Assembly: GCF_000745975.1 (NCBI RefSeq)
Contig: NZ_JQKJ01000034.1
Coordinates: forward strand, 1 to 32,935
Reading direction: 5' to 3'
Origin: Desulfobacter vibrioformis DSM 8776
Lineage (GTDB): Bacteria; Desulfobacterota; Desulfobacteria; Desulfobacterales; Desulfobacteraceae
DNA: 32,935 bases
This document shows, piece after piece, positions 1 through 6,388 of this stretch (the first letter of the stretch is position 1; the number at the start of each line of letters is the position of its first letter). Below the pieces are notes generated by a model. It did not search any database. It had not been told where the DNA came from and saw only the letters and a program-made list of their open reading frames with translations. The position numbers and the translations under genes were made by a program.

Positions 1-386
1 GGGTCCAGGGCGATACTGCTGGGCAGCTTGGGCAGGTTGGGGTTTAAGGCCACAGGCAGATTCGGCCTGGCAATGGCGGGTCTTTGAATCTGTTTCTGTA
101 TCATTTTTGTGGCTGACGCCATCTCCCTGGGCGGTTCAGGCGGTTTAGGCGGCTCTTTTTTACGCGGCGGTGTCTCCGGACGCTTGATCCGGACAACCTG
201 GATGGCCTGGATAAGTTCCGCATCATCCGGTGCATCGGGCACACCTTGGATAAAGGCCGGCATAATCCCGAAGATAAACAGATTAAGTCCCAGGGCCAGA
301 ACAATGGCCGAAATCCAGACCAGAACAGTACCCGGCTGAAATCTGCGGGACCCTTCCCGGTATGAAAGCCGAGCAGTACCGGTCAT
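1..386 (-). CDS. tonB: TonB energy transducer, C-terminus cut by window edge
   Basis: Carries proton-motive energy from an ExbB/ExbD motor to outer-membrane receptors. The visible 128 residues have a short basic cytoplasmic start, one membrane anchor (about residues 21-42), and a Pro/Lys/Glu-rich periplasmic spacer (about residues 65-95, KKEPPKPPEPP). The C-terminal receptor-binding domain lies off the left edge. The ATG directly follows the exbD stop (TAAATG), with AAAGGAGAA inside the end of exbD as ribosome binding site, so the two are translationally coupled. Position after DUF3450, ttpC, exbB and exbD identifies a TonB2-type transducer. Family-level call is firm; the symbol is generic because the diagnostic C-terminus is not visible. 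Confidence 0.85.
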   Translation of the reverse strand, partial: MTGTARLSYREGSRRFQPGTVLVWISAIVLALGLNLFIFGIMPAFIQGVPDAPDDAELIQAIQVVRIKRPETPPRKKEPPKPPEPPREMASATKMIQKQIQRPAIARPNLPVALNPNLPKLPSSIALD

Positions 387-806
387 TTATTCTCCTTTGG
401 GCAGGCTTGCGGCAAGGGCCACGTTTTGCGCCCCGGCCAGTTTACAGGCATCCATCACCGAAATCACAAGACCGGTCCGGCTCTCCTTGTCCGCCACAAT
501 CACCACACCGGCGTCGGGATTTTCAGCCATGGCCCGTTCAACACCCGAACGCACGGCCCGGACATCCATCTCCCTGCGGTCCAGGTGAATGGTGTTGTCC
601 CGGGTGATGCCGATGAGAATGGTGGCTTTGGTTTTTGCCACAGCCGTACTGGCCGTGGGCCGGGAGATGTCCACCCCGGTCTCCTTGACAAAGGAGGTGG
701 TGACCAGAAAAAAGATCAAAAGGATGAACACCATATCGATCAGGGGCGCAATATTCAGTTCAAGGGTCTTTTTCGCGGCCCGCCTGGATGCGGATATATT
801 CAGCAT
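387..806 (-). CDS. exbD: ExbD/TolR-type biopolymer transport protein
   Basis: Inner-membrane stator partner of ExbB in the proton-driven TonB motor. The 139 residues are normal for ExbD: a short cytoplasmic start, one membrane helix (about residues 20-40, IDMVFILLIFFLVTTSF) that carries Asp24, the equivalent of the essential proton-path Asp of ExbD/TolR, then a periplasmic domain. AGGAG lies six bases before the ATG. The start overlaps the end of exbB by seven bases and the stop abuts tonB, so exbB-exbD-tonB behave as one translational unit. TolR is the main alternative, but the TonB-like neighbour and the absence of tolA or tolB favour ExbD. Confidence 0.9.
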   Translation of the reverse strand: MLNISASRRAAKKTLELNIAPLIDMVFILLIFFLVTTSFVKETGVDISRPTASTAVAKTKATILIGITRDNTIHLDRREMDVRAVRSGVERAMAENPDAGVVIVADKESRTGLVISVMDACKLAGAQNVALAASLPKGE

Positions 807-1423
807 GACACACTCCTGCTGCGGATAAAGGGTTTAAGATACATGGCTGTGGAGGCGATGCGGTGTTTAAGATTTGAGGCCCGCCGGTTCAGCCACCCGC
901 TCATGTAAAGCCCGGGTATGGAGATCATCAGCCCGGTCTGGGTGGTGACCAGGGCCACGGAAATCCCCGAGGCCATGGCCCGAACATTGCCCGTGCCAAA
1001 TACAGTGATCACATCAAAGGTCTCCATCATCCCCACCACCGTGCCTAAAAGTCCCATGAGCGGCGTCACGGCAGAGAGCACACCGATCAGGGCCAGGTAC
1101 TGGTCCAAAGAGGCGGTCAGGGCCATGACCGTTTCATCAAGAATATGCTCGTCCAGATCCGGGTCCGGCACCGGGCTGCGCCGGGATAAAAATTCCCTGA
1201 TCAGAAACGCATTGGCGCCCTGATATCTCTTTTCGGGCCACTGGTTGTCCCGGACCAGCTCCCCGGCCATGGCCCGGGGCATGTTTTTCACATACAGGCG
1301 ATGCAGGAAAAACAGGCGGTTGAAGATCAGTATCCACATCACAAGGGAAACGCACAAAATGGGCACCATCACCACCCCGCCGGAACGGATATAAGCGGTC
1401 ATCTGATAAAAAAACTCGTCCAT
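800..1423 (-). CDS. exbB: ExbB/TolQ/MotA-family proton channel
   Basis: Forms the pentameric proton channel around ExbD. The 207-residue protein has three membrane segments (about 15-40, 108-135 and 152-177). The conserved MotA/TolQ/ExbB core is visible as SAVTPLMGLLGTVVGMMETF and the SGISVALVTTQTGL stretch. AAGGAA lies nine bases before the ATG. It is a compact ExbB2-type protein, matching the second, shorter proton channel of Vibrio TonB2 clusters, where it works beside TtpC. A repeat element separates it from ttpC upstream, whereas most other junctions nearby are overlaps or short gaps. Confidence 0.9.
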   Translation of the reverse strand: MDEFFYQMTAYIRSGGVVMVPILCVSLVMWILIFNRLFFLHRLYVKNMPRAMAGELVRDNQWPEKRYQGANAFLIREFLSRRSPVPDPDLDEHILDETVMALTASLDQYLALIGVLSAVTPLMGLLGTVVGMMETFDVITVFGTGNVRAMASGISVALVTTQTGLMISIPGLYMSGWLNRRASNLKHRIASTAMYLKPFIRSRSVSC

Positions 1424-1491
1424 CCGGATCGTTCCTTAATTCTGATTGCTATCTGTTGCGCTGGAAATCTCACGTGGCCGGCACCCGGTCC

Positions 1492-1638
1492 TCAATGTCA
1501 TAAAGTTAAGATGCTTCCGAATTAAAACCATGAAGAGCATGAAGGACATGAAGATTGATTTCCCGGCATATATTCTTCATGCTCTTCATGTCCTTCATGG
1601 TGAAATAAAATACTCAATGCTTAAGTTTATGACATTGA
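1492..1638. repeat. Palindromic repeat element, copy 1 (147 bp)
   Basis: Ends are 19-bp inverted repeats matching at 18 of 19 positions: TCAATGTCATAAAGTTAAG at 1492-1510 and the complement of 1620-1638. Inside are two arms with 9-nt periodicity. The left arm (1527-1553) is ACC then ATGAAG three times, separated by AGC and GAC. The right arm (1575-1601) is CTTCAT three times, separated by GCT and GTC, then GGT. The arms can fold into a hairpin of about 27 bp with two imperfect three-base steps. The right end overlaps the last codons and stop of ttpC. Read on the minus strand it aligns along its whole length with the element at 17516-17652. No coding capacity; a non-autonomous mobile or REP-like repeat is the likely class. 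Confidence 0.85.
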
Positions 1639-3111
1639 CCCGTTCCTTGCCTTGAACACCATGTTGACAAAGGCCACGGACTTTTCCTCCATGGTGCTGA
1701 TCTGGGTCTCCACGCGCCGGGATAAAAGGGTGTGAAACAGCATAATGGGAATGGCCACGGTCAATCCGAGCATGGTGGTGACCAGGGCCTCGGAAATGCC
1801 GCCGGACATCATTCTGGGGTCACCGGCCCCGTAATAAGTGATCACATGAAAGGTATTAATCATGCCGGTCACCGTTCCCAGAAGCCCCATGAGCGGCGCA
1901 ATGGCAGCCAGCATGCCCAGGGTGGATAAAAACCGTTCAATGGCGGGGATCTGGGCCAGGATCGCTTCCTGGAGCACATTTTCCATGTCCGTGCGGGTCT
2001 GCTCCCTTACAGCCAGGGCCTTGAGCAGGACCCAGGGAATGAATCCCCGCTTGTTGGCCTGCATCAAATCCCGGCATGCCTGCCAATTTCCGGATGCAAG
2101 CAAAGGGGACAGTTTTTCCATAAAAGGCTGGATCCGGATCTGGTGCCGCACAAAGAACACCAGGCGCTCCACCAGGATCAGCACGGCAATGCCCAGCAGG
2201 GCCAGGATGGGCCATACAAGGGGACCGCCCTTGGGCACCTGGTCCAGCAAATTCAATTCATGGGTAAACCGCCGAAGGGCACCGCCCTTGGAGATATCCA
2301 CGGGCACACAGTCGCTTTGCCCGGCAAGATAGGCATTGATCTGGTCTGCAAATTTTTTTGAGGGCAGCTTGGACAGGGCGAAAAACCGGCTGCTTTGATC
2401 CGAATAGAGCAGAAAACCGGTTTCCGATTCCCGGCCCTGCCCATCCGTGAGCACATACAGGGAGGTAAAATTACCGATGCTCAGAATCCTGGCCTCCCTG
2501 TCCTTTCCCTGGCGGTCCACCACCATGCCCCGGCCCAGACCGACCTGCCCCGAAGCCAGAATTTCGCCAAACAGGATATCACACATTTGGCGCAGATCAT
2601 CCATGGACCAGAACCGCTCCTGGTTGACCACAGGTGCAAGAAAACTGTTCCGGTCTTTATCAAAGGCGCTTTGGGGGCTTTGGACCAGAAGGCTGTTGAG
2701 ATCCTTGGCGCAGGTTCTGACAAAGCCTGCCAGCTCCTTGTTCACCATCCTGGATTCTTCAAGACTGCTCTGCAGTTTAGCCTGTTCGTCTGCCAGGATA
2801 TCAATTTTTTCCTGAAGTGCCGCATTGGCGGTCCCAATGCGGCTGTTTTGGGCTTTCAGCGTTGCAATGGCCGAAACAAGGGCCTCTTTGTCCTTTTTGA
2901 TGGCCCGGGCATTTTCCAGGGCCTCGGCCCGGGCTGCGGCAAGTTCTTTTGCCGCCTGGGCAGCCATGTCCCGGCGTTTTTGTTCAAGATCGGCATAGGA
3001 TTTGCGCATATCTGCGGCCAGGATTTCCGGGGCAGGAACAAAACAGACCATCGCTGTGACCAGGATCAGGCTGATCAATAAAGGAAACAAAGGGATTGAC
3101 AGGGATTTCAT
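1627..3111 (-). CDS. ttpC: TtpC-type MotA/TolQ/ExbB protein with periplasmic coiled coil
   Basis: Accessory motor protein of TonB2-type systems. The 494 residues comprise an N-terminal signal or anchor (1-30), a long charged coiled coil (about 36-130), a periplasmic globular region (about 150-290), then a membrane segment (297-320) and the ExbB-like core with helices at about 395-420 and 438-462 (IAPLMGLLGTVTGMINTF). That combination is the TtpC architecture, about twice the length of a plain ExbB. The start overlaps the DUF3450 stop by four bases (ATGA), and a G-rich ribosome binding site lies eight bases upstream. The last residues (SMS) and the TAA stop come from the repeat element at 1492-1638, so the native C-terminus may have been altered. 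Confidence 0.85.
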   Translation of the reverse strand: MKSLSIPLFPLLISLILVTAMVCFVPAPEILAADMRKSYADLEQKRRDMAAQAAKELAAARAEALENARAIKKDKEALVSAIATLKAQNSRIGTANAALQEKIDILADEQAKLQSSLEESRMVNKELAGFVRTCAKDLNSLLVQSPQSAFDKDRNSFLAPVVNQERFWSMDDLRQMCDILFGEILASGQVGLGRGMVVDRQGKDREARILSIGNFTSLYVLTDGQGRESETGFLLYSDQSSRFFALSKLPSKKFADQINAYLAGQSDCVPVDISKGGALRRFTHELNLLDQVPKGGPLVWPILALLGIAVLILVERLVFFVRHQIRIQPFMEKLSPLLASGNWQACRDLMQANKRGFIPWVLLKALAVREQTRTDMENVLQEAILAQIPAIERFLSTLGMLAAIAPLMGLLGTVTGMINTFHVITYYGAGDPRMMSGGISEALVTTMLGLTVAIPIMLFHTLLSRRVETQISTMEEKSVAFVNMVFKARNGSMS

Positions 3112-3938
3112 TTCTGATCCCCCCCTTCCGGTGCAATGGCCCCCAGGGGCAGGGCCACCACCTCCATGGGCCGGTGTTTGGCCGCCATTTCCACCACGGC
3201 CTCAATGGCCGGCACACGGGTTTTGTCCAGGGTGCGCCACTGATTGGCCGCCACGTCAAAAATCCCGGCGCTTTCCCGGTCCAGGGCCAGAAAGAACAGC
3301 GCCACCCGGCCCATACGGAAAATGTCCGCAAGGACTTCTGTGCCGTCCGCAACAATTTTTTCCCGGTACACCTCCACTGTGTTGCCGTATTCGGCCTCCA
3401 CAAACAGGGCTTCCATCATTTTTCTGTATTTTTCGGCAATGGTGATATCCGGATCATCCAGGATCACCCCCAGCCGGGCCAGCCGGTCGTTGCGTTCCCG
3501 GGATAAAAACGGGGGGTCTGCGGCCACAAGAGATTTCAGGCGTCCCAGGCGCGCTGCTAAAAACGGCGCCAGTTCCGTTCTGATTCGCAATGCCTCTTCT
3601 TTTTCCCGGGTAAGGTCCTGAATTGATTTTTCCAGATCCCCAGCCTTTTGGGCCAGGTTCCTGTTGGCAAAGGCAAGCTGTTCATGTTCCGCTTTAAGGC
3701 GGTCATATTCCTCTGCAAGGGCCTGGCGCCGGGCGTCCCATTTTTCCCGGGCCGTCTGGGCAGCCTGGCGGGTATCCACGGCCTGGTCAACCGGGGCTTC
3801 AATATCCTGTGACACAGAAACCCGGGCATGGGCTGAAGATCCTGCCCATACCGGGAATATGAGCAGACATGCCATGACAGCGCGCCCCATCCATGTTCTG
3901 CCACGATCCCGGGCGCCCTGGTTCTTTTTGCTTCCCAT
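3108..3938 (-). CDS. DUF3450 periplasmic coiled-coil protein of TonB2 operon
   Basis: Member of the DUF3450 family, which is encoded immediately before ttpC in TonB2 operons; its exact role is unknown, but the genetic link suggests a periplasmic partner of the TtpC motor. With this start it has 276 residues: a twin-Arg-free signal peptide ending near AHA (residue 38), a coiled coil (about 55-105, rich in Glu, Lys, Ala and Gln), then a globular region with RMGRVALFFLALDRESAG, typical of the family. The ATG at 3938 is chosen because AAGGGAAG lies just before it; an in-frame ATG at 3953 has no clear ribosome binding site. It starts 16 bases after the methyltransferase stop, which ties the TonB motor to the uptake operon. 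Confidence 0.8.
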   Translation of the reverse strand: MGSKKNQGARDRGRTWMGRAVMACLLIFPVWAGSSAHARVSVSQDIEAPVDQAVDTRQAAQTAREKWDARRQALAEEYDRLKAEHEQLAFANRNLAQKAGDLEKSIQDLTREKEEALRIRTELAPFLAARLGRLKSLVAADPPFLSRERNDRLARLGVILDDPDITIAEKYRKMMEALFVEAEYGNTVEVYREKIVADGTEVLADIFRMGRVALFFLALDRESAGIFDVAANQWRTLDKTRVPAIEAVVEMAAKHRPMEVVALPLGAIAPEGGDQK

Positions 3939-3954
3939 TATCTTCCCTTTCATC

Positions 3955-4584
3955 TTATTTCCATAGCCGTATCCATCGGCCATCCGCCTCTATGGGGGCG
4001 GAAAACCGGGGGATCCCCACATCCTTCAGGATTTGATCAAAATCACGGCCCTTCATTATCTGCCAGGGATCGTCCGGGCCACCGGGCCGCCGTCTTTTGC
4101 CATCCGGTCCGGGCAGCCCTTCCTTTTTCATATTCCGTTCAAACTGCTTACGCATCTCAGGGGTTCCCCGGCCGCCGCCGACAAATGCTTTGCCATGGGG
4201 TGCCAGCAACCGGTAAATTTCCGACAATGCTTTACCCGGATCTTCCCAGAACGGAATTGACCCGCGGCTGATCACCAGATCCATGCACCCGTCCGGCAAA
4301 GGAATGTTGTGAACATCAGCCTGCAGGGTTCTGGCCCGGTTTTCAAGACCGTCTTCAATGATATGGGCATCTGCCTTTTCAAGCATCTCAGGTGAAATAT
4401 CCAGAAAGGTAAATTCAAGATCCGTGATGCAGGCAAGGGCCAGGCCAAGATATCCGCCGCCGCATCCGGCATCCAGGCAGCGGCCGGACACGACACGGGT
4501 TTCATCTTTTATCTTCTTTGCGTAGTACGCATACAAAGGGGCGTTTTTACCCCTGGCGGCATGGTCATATTTAGAAACATTCAT
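3955..4584 (-). CDS. Class I SAM-dependent methyltransferase
   Basis: Small soluble methyltransferase of Rossmann fold. The SAM-binding motif I is visible as CLDAGCGGGYLGLALA (about residues 37-52), followed by motif II (FTFLDISPEM) and a motif IV-like LPDGCMDLVISRGSIPFWED. The substrate is unknown. ATG 4584 is chosen because GGAG lies six bases upstream, inside the end of the radical SAM gene, and leaves a two-base gap; ATGs at 4602 and 4596 lie further inside that gene. A clear relative occurs at 26482-27078, sharing the ADV..LP..DG..DL(IV)(VI)SRGS..FW pattern and a later GGG. Both sit in uptake operons, so modification of the imported ligand or a product of the radical SAM partner is plausible but not shown. 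Confidence 0.85.
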   Translation of the reverse strand: MNVSKYDHAARGKNAPLYAYYAKKIKDETRVVSGRCLDAGCGGGYLGLALACITDLEFTFLDISPEMLEKADAHIIEDGLENRARTLQADVHNIPLPDGCMDLVISRGSIPFWEDPGKALSEIYRLLAPHGKAFVGGGRGTPEMRKQFERNMKKEGLPGPDGKRRRPGGPDDPWQIMKGRDFDQILKDVGIPRFSAPIEADGRWIRLWK

Positions 4585-4586
4585 CT

Positions 4587-6377
4587 TCAGCTCCATTGCC
4601 ATTCCCTGTCCGGTTTGCTGAAAGACCGGTTAACCCGGGATGGTGAAAATTCCATTTGATAAAATTTACGGTAAAAGTATGTTGCCTCGGCCATGACATT
4701 AAAATCAAAGCGTTCCGGGTGCAGCACATTTGCCATATACATCAGCCCCAGGATCCAGCGGGGACTGCCAAAATCCCATCCCGGGCAGGGCGGGGTAAAA
4801 ATCCGGCGGTTCTTTACTGCATTGGCCTCAATGCCAAGGTCCAGGCACTCCTGGTAAAAATCATTTACTGTGTTGGAAATAAAGGCTGAAATGAAAATGA
4901 CATCCGGGTTAAGGGCGTTCAGTTTTTCAACGGTAAGGGTTTGGCCCGGCCGTCCCCCGGATTCAAGGAACCTGTTCACACTGGTTCCTCCGGCCGTCTC
5001 TGTGAGCTGGTTTTCCAGCCTGCTGTAATTAAGATAAAACAGCGGCTTTGCCATGGTGTAATAGACCCGGGGATATGCTGTCGCCGATGCAACACCCGAT
5101 TCAATGGGCAACAGTTTTTCTTCCAGGTATACGGCCAGTTCTTCGGCGGCGTCCGGGACCTGGGCAATTTTGCCGAAATGGCGAAGCCCCTGGATATAGG
5201 CGCCGGGCGTCTGGATTCCATGGTGCAGTTTTTTTAAGCCCCCCTTTCCAAGCAGGGCTTCCCATGCCTTTGCCAGTTTGCTTTTATCCCGCACCCCCAT
5301 GGCGATCAGCATGGCTTCCACCATTTCCAGGGCCCGGGTAAAGGGATATCCGCCTTGAAAGTCTCCTTCCTGATACGGGGTTTGCGGGGAAACACCGGTC
5401 ATATTCAGATTCTTCCGGCACTCGGGACACCGCCCGTTTTGCAAGGACACCGGGGGCACCTCATAGGGTTTGGCCCCCATGGGCCCGTAAAAATCCCGTT
5501 TGTAAACCGTATGGTTACAATCGGGGCAGGCTGTATGGAGAAGCGTTGTCCCGGGGGTATTGAAAAGATAGACAAACGGAAGTATTTTGCGAAGTTCTGT
5601 GCAAAAGTTTTCGGCATCCCGGACATTGGGCTCCTGTGAAATATCCGCACCTTCAAAGGGAATGAACCGCATCACCTGCAAAGGGATGGCCGGGGATATC
5701 TGTGAAATAAACATGGCCAGATCCGTCAGTTCTTCGGCATTGTCTTTCATCAGGATGGCCGAAATTTCAACATGGACCCCGGAACAGACCAGTGACCGGA
5801 TGTTCCGCAGAACCGGCGCGATCCCGGATGAAGCCCCACAGGCATAATACGCTTTGTCGAAAAACCCTTTCATGCCGATGTTGATGAAATCCAAATAAGG
5901 CGTAAGCTGCGCCAACGCCTTTTCAGTAAAATAGGTGTTTGAAGAGCAGCCCACCCGAAGACCTTTGGACCGCGCCAGTTTTGCCACGCGCAGAAATGTT
6001 GGAAAAGATGCCAGGGGATCGTTCATTAAAAAGGCGATCCCCATACAGGTTTCCTCAATCGCTTTGTTAACGATCTGTTCCGGGGTCAGGGTTTGGAACA
6101 CCGGGCTGTCCGGGGGCATCTCCCGGACAATGACCGCGGAAATACAGCCCGGGCAATTGAAATTACAGCCCGTGGTGCTGATTTGAAGAAACTTTCCCCC
6201 GGGGAAGTAGTGCAGAATGGGCATGGTTTCAATGGAAATGGGGCAGGCAACCAGGTACCGGTCCGCGAACCGCTCTTCAATACGCCCTTGTTTTTGCTCA
6301 TACATGCCGCACAAACCGGTTTTCCCGTCAGCCAGAACACAGCCCTGTTCACAGATATGACAGTTCAGATTAACCAT
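4587..6377 (-). CDS. Radical SAM protein fused to binding-protein C-lobe
   Basis: 596-residue fusion without a signal peptide. Residues 1-30 carry CHICEQGC and a fourth Cys (C6, C9, C13, C23), followed by PISIETMPILHYFPGG and the radical SAM cluster motif C71-x3-C75-x2-C78, the layout of the AmmeMemoRadiSam/PflA-like family. A zinc-ribbon-like pair follows (C284/C287 and C317/C320). Residues about 411-580 match the C-terminal half of FecB/BtuF binding proteins, including the two in this window: YPRVYY, TAGGTSVNR, LNALNPDVI, NRRIFTPP and W.FGSPRWILGLMYMANVLHP. The N-lobe of the binding fold is absent. AAGGAAAA precedes the ATG by several bases and the receptor gene ends 11 bases upstream. Reaction and substrate are unknown; the fusion implies binding of the transported ligand or docking to its transporter. 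Confidence 0.85.
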   Translation of the reverse strand: MVNLNCHICEQGCVLADGKTGLCGMYEQKQGRIEERFADRYLVACPISIETMPILHYFPGGKFLQISTTGCNFNCPGCISAVIVREMPPDSPVFQTLTPEQIVNKAIEETCMGIAFLMNDPLASFPTFLRVAKLARSKGLRVGCSSNTYFTEKALAQLTPYLDFINIGMKGFFDKAYYACGASSGIAPVLRNIRSLVCSGVHVEISAILMKDNAEELTDLAMFISQISPAIPLQVMRFIPFEGADISQEPNVRDAENFCTELRKILPFVYLFNTPGTTLLHTACPDCNHTVYKRDFYGPMGAKPYEVPPVSLQNGRCPECRKNLNMTGVSPQTPYQEGDFQGGYPFTRALEMVEAMLIAMGVRDKSKLAKAWEALLGKGGLKKLHHGIQTPGAYIQGLRHFGKIAQVPDAAEELAVYLEEKLLPIESGVASATAYPRVYYTMAKPLFYLNYSRLENQLTETAGGTSVNRFLESGGRPGQTLTVEKLNALNPDVIFISAFISNTVNDFYQECLDLGIEANAVKNRRIFTPPCPGWDFGSPRWILGLMYMANVLHPERFDFNVMAEATYFYRKFYQMEFSPSRVNRSFSKPDREWQWS

Positions 6378-6388
6378 GGTAATTTTCC

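Noticed and set aside
426-908. 160-residue plus-strand open frame across exbD/exbB
   Set aside because: Shadow of two well-supported minus-strand genes; no ribosome binding site or family features.
1527-1601. CRISPR-like array because of regular short repeats
   Set aside because: The period is 9 nt, units are hexamers in inverted arms, and there are no spacers of CRISPR size or cas genes.
4587-6377. Anaerobic haem-degrading enzyme of the HutW/ChuW type
   Set aside because: The N-terminal Cys pattern and order of motifs fit the AmmeMemoRadiSam/PflA-like family, and the characteristic haem-utilisation partners are not recognised.
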